Part shown: piece by piece, positions 40,401-53,020 of the stretch | Position numbering within the stretch: position 1 is the first letter of the stretch | Layout: each line of letters opens with the position of its first letter | Source: Turnera subulata | Lineage: Eukaryota > Streptophyta > Magnoliopsida > Malpighiales > Passifloraceae | DNA: 64,000 bases | Direction of reading: 5' to 3' | Assembly (NCBI GenBank): GCA_028386065.3 | Contig: JAKUCV010001955.1 | Span: 1 to 64,000, forward strand | Position numbers and translations under genes: made by a program | The notes under the pieces: model-generated | What the model saw: only the letters and a program-made list of their open reading frames with translations | Told to the model about the DNA's origin: nothing | Database searches by the model: none

Positions 40401-41980
40401 TCCAATCCATGTACTTGCAGAATTTGAGATTTTTCTGGGATGTGGATGTCCGACGTTTTATTTTTTGAAAAATTAAATTCCCGTAAATCAGGAAAAAAGG
40501 AAAAGCACCTCAGGTGAGCTCAAAATGTCCGGGAAAGGCATCCAAAAATCCCTATAAATCATCCCCATATTTGTGGAATCATCTAAGGTAGAATTTGACG
40601 TGGTGGATTTGGAGATTGCTCATATGCATTGGTTCACTGGGCCACTGGTGCGCTATTGGTGCGCCATTGGGGCGCTATTGGGCCGCTATTGGTGCGCCAT
40701 TGGTGCGATTTTTGAGTTTTCAGCTGAAATTTTGATTTCTGAGTTTTGAGGTGAAATTTTTGTACACACACCCATAAAATCCCAATCCAACTACCTCTAA
40801 AATTTCAGATTTTTCTGAGATGTTGAAGTCCGAATTTTTTTTTGGAACAATTAAAATCCCATAAATCGGGAAAATTGGAAAAGCACCTCAGATGAGCTCA
40901 AAATGTCCGGGGAAGGCATCCAATAATGCTTGTAAATCATCTCCATATTTGTGGGATCATCTTAGGTAGCATTTGACATGGTGGATTTGGAGATTGCTCT
41001 TTTGCATTGGTTCACTTGGCTATTGGTGCGCTATTGGGTCGCCATTGGGGCGCCAATGGTGCGCCAATGGTGCGATTTTTGAGTTTTGAGCTGAAATTTT
41101 CAATTTTGAATTTCGAGGTGAAATTTTGTACACTCACCAATAAAAATCCCATCCATCTACCTGAAAAATTTGAGATTTTTCTGAGATGTGGATGTCCGAC
41201 GTCTTATTTTTGGAACAATTAAAATCCTGTAAATCGGGAAAAAAGGAAAAGCACCTCAGATGAGCTCAAAATGTCCGGGGAAGGCATCCAAAAATGCTTA
41301 TAAATCATCCCCATACCTGTGGGATCATCTTAGGTAGCATTTGACATGGTGGATTTGGAGATTGCGCTTATGCATTGGTTCACAGAGCCCTTGGTGTGCT
41401 ATTGGTGCGCCATTGTTGCGCCAATGGGGCGTCATTGGGGCGCTATTGGGGCGGTATTGGTTCGCCATTGGCGCTATTTTTGAGTTTTGAGGTGAAATTT
41501 TGCACACTCACCAATCAAAATCCAATCCAACTACCTGCAAAATTTCAGATTTTTCTGAGATGCTGAAGTTCAAATTTTTTTTGGAACTATTAAAATCCCG
41601 TAAATCGGGAAAATTGGAAAAGCACCTCAAATGAGCTCAAAATGTTCGGGGATGGCATCGAAAAATCCTTATAAATAATCCCCATATTTGTGGAATCATC
41701 TTAGGTAGCATTTGATTGGGTGGATTTGGAGATTGCTCATTGGTGCGCCATTGGGGCGCTACTGGGACAATTTTTGAGTTTTGTGCTGAAATTTTGATTT
41801 TTGTGTTTTTAGTTGAACTTTTTGCACACACCAATAAAAATACAATCCAACTACCTGCAAACCTTCAGATTTTTCTGAGACGTAGAAGTCCGACTTTGTA
41901 TTTTTGGAACAATTAAAATCCCATAAATTGGGAAAATGGAAAAGCACCTCAGATTAGCTCAAACATTCGGGGGAAGGCAT
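37467..41980 (+). repeat. Segmental duplication in block 2 with 3,400-bp offset
   Basis: Three neighbouring monomers around 37467-38580 match 40867-41980 nearly base for base at an offset of exactly 3,400 bp. Shared private features include GGCATCCAATAATGCTTGT and the CGTCTTATTTTTGG variant. The constant offset over about 1.1 kb means there has been no net indel since duplication, so this is one of the most recent exchanges in the array. Confidence 0.8.
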
Positions 41981-44900
41981 TCAAAAAACCTTACAAATCA
42001 TCGCCATATTTGTGGGATCTTCTTAGGTAGCATTTGACATGGTGGATTTGGAGATTGCACTTATGCATTGGTTCACTGGGCCATTGGTGCGCTATTGGGG
42101 CGCCGTTGGTGCGATTTTTGAGTTTTGAGCTGAAATTTTGTACACACACCAATAAAAATCCAATCGAGCTACCTGAAATATTTTAAATTTTTCTGAGAAG
42201 TGGAAGTCCAACTTTTTATTTTTGGAAGAATTAAAATCCCGTAAATCGGGAAAAATGGAAAAGCACCTCAGAATAGCTCAAAATGTCCGGGGAAGGCATC
42301 CCAAAATCCTTATAAATCATCCCCATATTTAAGGAAACATCTTAGGTAGCATTTGACAAGTTGGATTTGGAGATTGCTCTTATGCTTTGGTTCACTGGGC
42401 AATTGGTGTGCTATTGGTGCGCCACTGGGGCGCCGTTGGGGAGCCGTTGGAGCTATTTTTGAGTTTTGAGCTGAAATTTTGATTTTTGAGTTTTGAGCTG
42501 AACTTTTTGCACACACCAATAAAAATACAATCCAACTACCTGCAAAATATCAGAAATTTCTGAGACGTGGAAGTCCCCATTTCTGTGGGATCATTTTATG
42601 TAGCATTTGACATGGTGGAATTTGGAGATTACTCTTACGCATTCGTTCACTAGGCCATTGGTGCGCCATTGGGGCGCCAATGGTGCGATTTTTCAGTTTT
42701 GAGCTGAACTTTTGTACGCACACCAAGAAAAATCCAATCCAACTACCTGCAAAATTTTCAGACTTTTCTGTGAAGTTGAAGTCCGAATTTTTTTTTGGAA
42801 CAATTAAAATTCCGTAAATCGGGAAAGTTGGAAAAGCACCTGAGATGAGCTCAAAATGTCCGGGGATGGCATCCAAAAATCCTTATAAATCATCCCCATA
42901 TTTGTGTAAGCATCTTAGGTAGCATTTGACATGGTGGATTTTGGAGATTGCTCTTATGCATTCGTTCACTGGGCCATTGGTGCGCCATTGGGGCGCCAAT
43001 GGGGCGCTATTGTGGCGCCATTGGCGCGATTTTTGAGTTTTGAGCTGAAATTTTGTACGCACACCAAAAAAAATCCAATCCAACTACCTGCAAAATTTCA
43101 GACTTTTCTGAAAAGTTGAAGTCCAAATTTGTTTTTTGGAACAATTAAAATTCCGTAAGTCAGAAAAATTAGAAAAGCACCTCAGATGAGCACAAAATGT
43201 CCGGGGATGGCATAAAAAAATCCTTATAAATCATCCCCATATTTGTGGAAGCATCTTAGGTAGCATTCGACAGGGTGGATTTGGAGATTTCTCATTGGTG
43301 CGCGATTGGTGCGCTATTGGCGCGCCATTGGTGCACCGTTGGGGCGCTATTGCGATGATTTTTGGGATATGAGCTGAAATTTTGATTTTTAAGTTTTGTG
43401 CTGAAATTTTTTACACTCACCAATAAAAATCCAATCCATGTACTTGCAGAATTTGAGATTTTTCAGAGATGTGGATGTCCGACGTCTTATTTTTTGAAAA
43501 ATTAAATTCCTGTAAATCCGGAAAAATGGTAAAGCACCTCAGGTGAACTCAAAATGTCCGGGAAAGGCATCCAAAAATCCCTATAAATCATCCCCATATT
43601 TGTGGGATCATCTAAGGCAGAATTTGACATGGTGGATTTGGAGATTGCTCATATGCATTGGTTCACTGGGCCACTGGTGCGCTATTGGTGCGCCATTGGG
43701 GCGCTATTGGTCCGCTATTGGTGCGCCATTGGTGCGATTTTTGAGTTTTCAGCTGTAATTTTGATTTCCGAGTTTTGAGGTGAAATTTTTGTACACGCAC
43801 CCATAAAATCCCAATCCAACTACCTGAAAAATTTCAGACTTTTCTGAGATGTTGAAGTCCGAATTTTTTTTTTGGAACAATTAAAATCCCATAAATCGGT
43901 AAAATTGGAAAAGCACCTCAGATGAGCTCAAAATGTCCGGGGATGGCATCCAAAAATCCTTATAAATCGTCCCCATATTTGTGGAAGCATCTTAGGTAGC
44001 ATTTGACAGGGTGGATTTGGAGATTTCTCATTGGTGCGCGATTGGTGCGCTATTGACGCGCCATTGGGGCACCGTTGGGGTGCTATTGCGACGATTTTTG
44101 AGATATGAGCTGAAATTTTGATTTTTAAATTTTCAGCTGAAATTTTTAGACTCACCAATAAAAATCCAATCCATCTACTTGCAAAATGTGAAATATTTCT
44201 GAGAAGTGGATGTCCGACGTCTTATTTTTTGAAAAATTAAATTCCCGTAAATCGGGAAAAATGGAAAAGCACCTCAGATGAGCACAAAATGTCCGGGAAA
44301 GGCATCCAAAAATCCCTATAAATCATCCCCATATTTATGGGATCATCTTAGGTAGCATTTGACATGGTGGATTTGGAGATTGCTCTTATGCAATGGTTCA
44401 CTGGGCCATACGTGCGCTATTGGTGCGCCATTGGTTCGATTTTTGAGTTTTCAGCTGAAATTTTGTTTTCTGAGTTTTGAGGTGAAATTTTGTAAACACA
44501 CCTATAAGAATCCAATCCAAAAACCTACAAAATTTCAGATTTTTCTGAGATGTTGAAGTCCGAATTTTTTTTTGGAACAATTAAAATCCCGTAAATCGGG
44601 AAAATTGGAAAAGCACCTCAGATGAGCTCAAAATGTCCGGGGAAGGCATCCAATAATGCTTATAAATCATTTCCATATTTGTGGGATCATCTTAGCTAGC
44701 ATTTGACATGGTGGATTTGGAGAATGCTCTTTTGCATTGGTTCACTTGGCTATTGGTGCGCTATTGGGGCGCCGTTGGGGCGCCATTGGTGCGCCAATGG
44801 TGCGATTTTTGAGTTTTGAGCTGAAATTTTTAATTTTGAATTTCGAGGTGAAATTTTGTACACACACCAATAAAAATCCAATCCAACTACCTGAAAAATT

Positions 44901-47900
44901 TCAGATTTTTCTGAGAAGTTGAAGTCCGAATTTTTTTTTTTGGAACAATTAAAATCCCATAAATCGGAAAAATTGGAAAAGCACCTCAGATGAGCTCTAA
45001 ATGACCGGGAAGGGCATCCAAAAATACTGATAAATCATCCCCATATTTGTGTCATCTTAGGTAGCATTTGACAGGGTGGATTTGGAGATTTCTCGTTGGT
45101 GCGCCATTGGTGCGCTATTGGCGCGCCATTGGTGCACCATTAGGACGCTATTGCGTCGATTTTGAGATATGAGCTGAAATTTTAATTTTTGAGTTTTAGC
45201 TGAAATTTTTACACTCACCAATAAAAATCCCATCCATCTACCTGCAAAATTTGAGATTTTTCTGAGATGTGGATGTCCGACGTCTTATTTTTGGAACAAT
45301 TAAAATCCTGTAAATCGGGAAAAAAGGAAAAGCACCTCAGATGAGCTCAAAATGTCCGGGGAAGGCATCCAAAAATGCTTATAAATCATCCCCATACCTG
45401 TGGGATCATCTTAGGTAGCATTTGACATGGTGGATTTGGAGATTGCTCTTATGCATTGGTTCACAGAGCCATTGGTGTGCTATTGGTGCGCCATTGTTGC
45501 GCTAATGGGGCGTCATTGGGGCGCTATTGGGGCGGTATTGGTTCGCCATTGGTGCTATTTTTGAGTTTTAAGGTGAAATTTTGCACACTCACCAATCAAA
45601 ATCCAATCCAACTACCTGCAAAATTTAAGATTTTTCTGAGATGTTGAAGTTCGAATTTTTTTTGGAACTATTAAAATCCCGTAAAACGGGAAAATTGGAA
45701 AAGCACCTCAGATGAGCTCAAAATGTCCGGGGATGGCATAAAAAAATCCTTATAAATCATCCCCATATTTGTGGAATCATCTTAGGTAGCATTTGATTGG
45801 GTGGATTTGGAGATTGCTCATTGGTGCGCCATTGGTGCGCCATTGGGGCGCTACTGGGACGATTTTTGAGTTTTGTGCTGAAATTTTGATTTTTAAGTTT
45901 TGAGTTGAACTTTTTGCACACCCCAATAAAAATACAATCCAACTACCTGCAAACCTTCAGATTTTTCTGAGATGTAGAAGTCCGACTTTTTATTTTTGGA
46001 ACAATTAAAATTCTATAAATCGGGAAAATGGAAAAGCACCTCAGATTAGCTCAAAATTTCGGGGGAAGGCATCCAAAAAACCATACAAATCATCGCCATA
46101 TTTGTGGGATCTTCTTAGGTAGCATTTGACATGGTGGATTTGGAGATTGCTCTTATGCATTGGTTCACTGGGCCATTGGTGCGCTAATGGGGTGCCATTG
46201 GTGCGATTTTTGAGTTTTGAGCTGAAATTTTGTACACACACCAATAAAAATCCAATCCAGCTACCTACAAAATTTTAAAATTTTCTGAGAAGTGGATGTC
46301 CAACTTTTTATTTTTGGAAGAATTAAAATCCCGTAAATCGGGAAAAATGGAAAAGCACCTCAGATGAGCTCAAAATGTCCGGGGAAGGCATCCCAAAATC
46401 CTTATAAATCATCACCATATTTAAGGAAACTTCTTAGGTAGCATTTGACTTGTTGGATTTGGAGATTGCTCTTACGCTTTGGTTTACTGGGCCATTGGTG
46501 TGCTATTGGTGCGCCATTGGGGAGCCGTTGGAGCGATTTTTGAGTTTTGAGCTGAACTTTTTGCACACACCAATAAAAATACAATCCAACTACCTGCAAA
46601 ATATCAGAAACTTCTGAAACGTGGAAGTCCCCATATCTGTGGGATCATCTTATGTAGCATTTGACATGGTGGATTTTGGAGATTACTCTTACGCATTCGT
46701 TCACTGGGCCATTGGTGCGCCATTGGGGCGCCATTCGGGCGCCATTCGGGCGCCAGTGGTGCGATTTTTGAGTTTTGAGCTGAAATTTTGTTCGCACACC
46801 AAGAAAACTCCATTCCAACTACCTGCAAAATTTTCAGACTTTTCTGTGAAGTCGAAGTTCGAATTTTTTTTTTGGAACAATTAAAATTCCGTAAATCGGG
46901 AAAATTGGAAAAGCACCTGAGATGAGCTCAAAATGTCCGGGGATGGCATCCAAAAATCCTTATAAATCATCCCCATATTTGTGGAAGCATCTTAGGTAGC
47001 ATTTGACATGGTGGATTTTGGAGATTGCTCTTACACATTCGTTCACTGGGCCATTGGTGCGCCATTGGTGCGCTATTGAGGCACCATTCGGGCGATTTTT
47101 GAGTTTTGAGCTGAAATTTTGTACACTCACCAATAAAAATCCCATCCATCTACCTGCAAAATTTGAGATTTTTCTGAGATGTGGATGTCCGACGTCTTAT
47201 TTTTGGAACAATTAAAATCCTGTAAATCGGGAAAAAAGGAAAAGCACCTCAGATGAGCTCAAAATGTCCGGGGAAGGCATCCAAAAATGCTTATAAATCA
47301 TCCCCATACCTGTGGGAACATCTTAGGTAGCATTTGACATGGTGGATTTGGAGATTGCTCTTATGCATTGGTTCACAGAGCCATTGGTGTGCTATTGGTG
47401 CGCCATTGTTGCGCCAATGGGGCGTCATTGGGGCGCTATTGGGGCGGTATTGGTTCGCCATTGGTGCTATTTTTGAGTTTTGAGGTGAAATTTTGCACAC
47501 TCACCAATCAAAATCCAATCCAACTACCTGCAAAATTTCAGATTTTTCTGAGAAGTTGAAGTCCGAATTTGTTTTTTGGAACAATTAAAATTCCGTAAGC
47601 CGGAAAAATTGGAAAAGCACCTCAAATGAGCTCAAAATGTCCGGGGATGGCATCAAAAAATCCTTATAAATCATCCCCATATTTGTGGAAGCATCTTAGG
47701 TAGCATTCGACAGGGCGGATTTGGAGATTTCTCATTGGTGCGCGATTAGTGCGCTATTGGCGCGCCATTGGTGCACCGTTGGGGCGCTATTGCGATGATT
47801 TTTGGGATATGAGCTGAAATTTTGATTTTTAAGTTTTGAGCTGAAATTTTTTACACTCACCAATAAAAATCCAATCCATGTACTTGCAGAATTTGAGATT

Positions 47901-50900
47901 TTTCAGAGATGTGGATGTCCGACGTCTTATTTTTTTGAAAAATTAAATTCCTGTAAGTCGGGAAAAATGGAAAAGCACCTCAGGTGAGCTCAAAATGTCC
48001 GAGAAAGGCATCCAAAAATCCCTATAAATCATCCCCATATTTGTGGGATCATCTAAGGTAGAATTTGACATGGTGGATATGGAGATTGCTCATATGCATT
48101 GGTTCACTGGGCCACTGGTGCGCTATTGGTGCGCCATTGGGGCGCTATTGGTCCGCTATTGGTGCGCCAATGGTGCGATTTTTGAGTTTTGAGCTGAAAT
48201 TTTTAATTTTGAATTTCGAGGTGAAATTTTGTACACACACCAATAAAAATCCAATCCAACTACCTGAAAAATTTCAAATTTTTCTGAGAAGTTGAAGTCC
48301 GAATTTTTTTTTTGGAACAATTAAAATCCCGTAAATCAGAAAAATTGGAAAAGCACCTCAGATGAGCTCTAAATGACCGGGAAAGGCATCCAAAAACACT
48401 GATAAATCATCCCCATATTTGTGTCATCTTAGGTAGCATTTGACAGGGTGGATTTGGAGATTTCTCATTGGTGCGCCATTGGGGCGCTATTGGCGCGCCA
48501 TTGGTGCACCATTAGGGCGCTATTGCGTCGATTTTGAGATATGAGCTGAAATTTTAATTTTTGAGTTGTAGCTGAAATTTTTACACTCACCAATAAAAAT
48601 CCAATCCATCTACCTGCAAAATTTGAGATTTTTCTGAGATGTGGATGTCCGACGTCTTAGGTAGCATTTGACATGGTGGATTTGGAGAATGCTCTTTTGC
48701 ATTGGTTCACTTGGCTATAGGTGCGCTATTGGGGCGCCATTGGTGCGCCATCGGTGCTCCAATGGTGCGATTTTTGAGTTTTGAGCTGAAATTTTTAATT
48801 TTGAATTTCAAGGTGAAATTTTGTATACACACCAATAAAAATCCAATCCAACTACCTGCAAAATTTCAGATTTTTCTGAGAAGATGAAGTCCGAATTTTT
48901 TTTTGGAACAATTAAAATCCCGTAAATTGGGAAAATTGGAAAAGCACCTCAGATGAGCTCAAAATGACCTGGAAAGGCATCCAAAAATACTTATAAATCA
49001 TCCCCATATTTATGTCATCTTAGGTAGCATTTGACAGGGTGGATTTGGAGATTTCTCATTGGTGCGCCATTGGTGCGCTATTGGCGCGCCATTGGTGCAC
49101 CATTAGGGCGTTATTGCGTCGATTTTTGAGATATGAGCTGAAATTTTAATTTTTGAGTTTTGAGCTTAACTTTTTACACTCACCAATAAAAATCCAATCC
49201 ATCTACCTGCAAAATTTGAGATTTTTCTGAGATATGGATGTCCGACGTCTTGTTTTTGGAACAATTAAAATCCTGTAAATCGGGAAAAATGGAAAAGCAC
49301 CTCAGATGAGCTCAAAATGTCCGGAGAAGGCATCCAAAAATGCTTATAAATCATCCCCATACCTGTGGGATCATCTTAGGTAGAATTTGACATGGTGGAT
49401 TTCGAGATTGCTCTTATGCATTGGTTCACTGAGCCATTGGTGTGCTATTGGTGCGCCACTGTTGCGCCAATGGGGCGTCATTGGGGCGCTATTGGGGCGG
49501 TATTGGTTCGCCATTGGTGCTATTTTTGACTTTTGAGGTGAAATTTTGCACACTCGCCAATCAAAATCCAATCCAACTACCTGCAAAATTTCAGAATTTT
49601 CTGAGATGTGGATGTCCGACGTTTTATTTTTGGAACAATTAAAATCCCGTAAATCGGGAAAATTGGTAAAGCACCTCAGATGAGCTCAAAATGTCCGGGG
49701 ATGACATCAAAAAATCCTTATAAATCATCCCCATATTTGTGGAATCATCTTAGATAGCATTTGATTGGGTGGATTTGGAGATTGCTCACTGGTGCGCCAT
49801 TGGAGCGCTACTGGGACGATTTTTGAGTTTTGTGCTGAAATTTTGATTTTTGAGTTTTGAGTTGAACTTTTTGCACACACCAATAAAAATACAATCCAAC
49901 TACCTGCAAACCTTCAGATTTTTCTGAGACGTAGAAGTCCGACTTTTTATTTTTGGAACAATTAAAATCCCATAAATCGGGAAAATGGAAAAGCACGTCA
50001 GATTAGCTCAAAATTTCAGGGGAAGGCATCAAAAAAACCTTACAAATCATCGCCATATTTGTGGGATCTTCTTAGGTCGCATTTGACATGGTGGATTTGG
50101 AGATTGCTCTTATGCATTGGTTCACTGGGCCATTGGTGCGCAATTGGGGCGCCATTGGTGCGATTTTTGAGTTTTGAGCTGAAATTTTGTACACACACCA
50201 ATAAAAATCCAATCCATCTACCTGCAAAATTTTAAATTTTTCTGAGAAGTGGAAGTCCAACTTTTTATTTTTGGAAGAATTAAAATCCCGTAAATCGGGA
50301 AAAATGGAAAAGCACCTCAGATGAGCTCAAAATGTCCAGGGAAGGCATCCCAAAATCCTTATAAATCATCCCCATATTTAAGGAAACATCTTAGGTAGCA
50401 TTTGACAAGTTGGATTTGGAGATTGCTCTTATGTTTTGGTTCACTGGGCCATTGGTGTGCTATTGGTGCGCCATTGGGGCGCCATTGGGGAGCCGTTGGA
50501 GCGATTTTTGAGTTTTGAGCTGAAATTTTGATTTTTGAGTTTTGAGCTGAACTTTTTGCACACTCCAATAAAAATACAATCCAACTACCTGCAAAATATC
50601 AGAAATTTCTGAGACGTGGAAGTCCCCATATCTGTGGGATCATCTTATGTAGCATTTGACATGGTGGATTTTGGAGATTACTCTTACGCATTCGTTCACT
50701 GGGCCATTGGTGCGCCATTGGGGCGCCATTCGGGCGCCAATGGTGCGATTTTTGAGTTTTGAGCTGAAATTTTGTACGCACACCAAGAAAAATCCAATGC
50801 AACTACCTGCAAAATTTTCAGACTTTTCTGTGAAGTTGAAGTCCGATTTTTTTTTTTGGAACAATTAAAATTCCGTAAATCGGGAAAATTGGAAAACCAC

Positions 50901-51404
50901 CTGAGATGAGCTCAAAATGTCCGGGGATGGCATCCAAAAATCCTTATAAATCATCCCCATATTTGTGGATGCATCTTAGGTAGCATTTGACAGGGTGGAT
51001 TTGGAGATTTCTCATTGGTGCGCGATTGGTGCACTATTGGCGAGCCATTGGTGCACCGTTGGGGCGCTATTGGCGAGCCATTGGTGCACCGTTGGGGCGC
51101 TATTGCGATAATTTTTGAGATATGAGCTGAAATTTTGATTTTTAAGTTTTGAGCTGAACTTTTTACACTCACCAATAAAAATCTAATCCATCTACTTGCA
51201 AAATTTGTGATTTTTCTGAGATGCGGATGTCCGACGTCTTATTTTTGGAAGAATTAAATTCTAGTAAATCCGGAAAATTGGAAAAGCACCTCAGATGAGC
51301 TCAAAATGTCCGGGAAAGGCATCCAAAAATCCCTATAAATCATCCCCATGTTTGTGGGATCATCTAAGGTAGCATTTCACATGGTGGATTTGGAGATTGC
51401 TCAT

Positions 51405-51998
51405 ATGCATTGGTTCACTGGGCCAATGGTGCGCTATTGGTGCGGTATTGGGGCGCTATTGGGCTGCTATTGGTGCGCCATTGGTGCGACATTGGTGCAA
51501 TTTTTGAGTTTTCAGCTGAAATTTTGATTTCTGAGTTTTGAGGTGAAATTTTTGTACACACACCAACAAAAATTCAATCCAACTACCTGTAAAATTTCAG
51601 ACTTTTCTGAGATGTTGAAGTCCGAATTTTTTTTAGGAACAATTAAAATCCCGTAAATCGGGAAAATTGGAAAAGCACCTCAGATGAGCTCAAAATGTCC
51701 AATGCATTGGTTCACAGGGCCATTGGTGCGCTATTGGTGCGGTATTGGGGCGCTATTGGGCCGCTATTGGTGCGCCATTGGTGCGACATTGGTGCAATTT
51801 TTGAGTTTTCAGCTGAAATTTTGATTTCTGAGTTTTGAGGTGAAATTTTTGTACACACACCAACAAAAATTCAATCCAACTACCTGTAAAATTTCAGACT
51901 TTTCTGAGATGTTGAAGTCCGAATTTTTTTTAGGAACAATTAAAATCCCGTAAATCGGGAAAATTGGAAAAGCACCTCAGATGAGCTCAAAATGTCCA
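51405..51998 (+). repeat. 297-bp truncated monomer duplicated in tandem
   Basis: 51405-51701 and 51702-51998 are almost identical, sharing GTGCGGTATTGGGGCGC and AATTTTTTTTAGGAAC. The joint AAATGTCC/AATGCATTGG drops the usual GGGGAAGG-to-GGAGATTGCTC part of the monomer, so the second copy lacks about 80-90 bp. The high identity indicates a very recent slippage or unequal exchange. Confidence 0.85.
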
Positions 51999-53015
51999 GG
52001 GATAGCATCCAAAAATCCTTATAAATCATCCCCACATTTGTGGAAGCATCTTAGGTAGCATTTGACAGGGTGGATTTGGAGATTTCTCATTGGTGCGCGA
52101 TTGGCGCCCCATTGGTGCACCGTTGGGGCGCTATTGCGACCATTTTTGAGATATGAGCTGATATTTTCCTTTTTAAGTTTTGAGCTGAACTTTTTACACT
52201 CACCAATAAAAATCCAATCCTTCTACTTGCAAAATTTGAGATTTTTCTGAGATGTGGATGTCCGACGTCTTATTTTTGGAAAAATTAAATTCCCGTAAAT
52301 CGGGAAAAATGGAAAAGCACGTCAGAAGAGCACAAAATGACCGGGAAAGGCATCCAAAAATCCCTATAAATCATCCCCATATTTGTGGGATCATCTTAGG
52401 TAGCATTTGACATGGTGGATTTGGAGATTGCTCTTATGCATTGGTGGGCCATTCGTGCGCTATTGGTGCGCCATTTTTGAGATATGAGCTGAAATTTTGA
52501 TTTTTGAGTTTTGAGCTGAAATTTTGTACACACACCAATAAAAATCCAATCCAACTACCTGCAAAATTTTAGATTTTTCTGGGATGTTGAAATCCGAATT
52601 TTTTTTTTGGAACAATAAAAATCCCGTAAATCGGGAAAATTGGAAAAGCACCTCAGATGAGGTAAAAATGTCCGGGGAAGGCATCCAAAAATGCTTATAA
52701 ATCTTCTCCGTATTTTTGGGATCATCTTAGGGAGAATTTGACAGGGTGGATTTGGAGATTGCTCTTATGCATTGGTTCACTTGGCCATTTGAGCGCTATT
52801 GGGGCGCCATTGGAGCGCTATTGGAGCGCCATTGGGGCGCTATTGGTGCGCCAATGGTGCGATTTATGAGTTTTGAGCTGAAATTTTCATTTTTGAATTT
52901 TGAGGTGAAATTTTGTACACACACCAATAAAAATCCAATCCAACTACCTGCAAAGTTTCAGATTTTTCTGAGAAGTTGAAGTCCGAATTTTTCTTTTTGG
53001 AACAATTAAAATCCC

Positions 53016-53020
53016 CGGGA
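53016..53020. repeat. Left target duplication CGGGA of the copia-derived element
   Basis: CGGGA lies directly before the LTR terminus TGTTAGAACA. The same five bases follow the right LTR at 61698-61702. Joining the flanks gives the monomer context AAAATCCC-CGGGA-AAGTTGG, so the insertion hit the right arm of the monomer's dyad, in a variant that had lost the GTAAAT between the arms. Confidence 0.9.

Larger units (their letters stand above)
37106..53020 (+). repeat. Satellite block 2, diverged subfamily
   Basis: Same monomer plan and orientation as block 1, but with subfamily variants rare on the other side of the gypsy element: GATGTTGAAGTCCGAA followed by a T-run, GATGTGGATGTCCGACGTCT, TTTTGAGATATGAGCTG, and CACACTCACCAATCAAAA. 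Higher-order structure is clear. Monomers carrying GTGCGCCATTGTTGCGCCAA recur at about 37.98, 41.38, 45.46, 47.37 and 49.42 kb, and a 1.6-kb stretch from about 41.3 kb matches one from about 49.4 kb at an offset close to 8,049 bp. The last five bases (53016-53020) are the left target duplication of the next element. Confidence 0.95.

Noticed and set aside
37607..52979. The same kind of open frames in block 2, some nearly identical to each other
   Set aside because: Identity reflects duplication of monomers, not protein conservation. Frames end at the same AATTAAAA stop region in every monomer.
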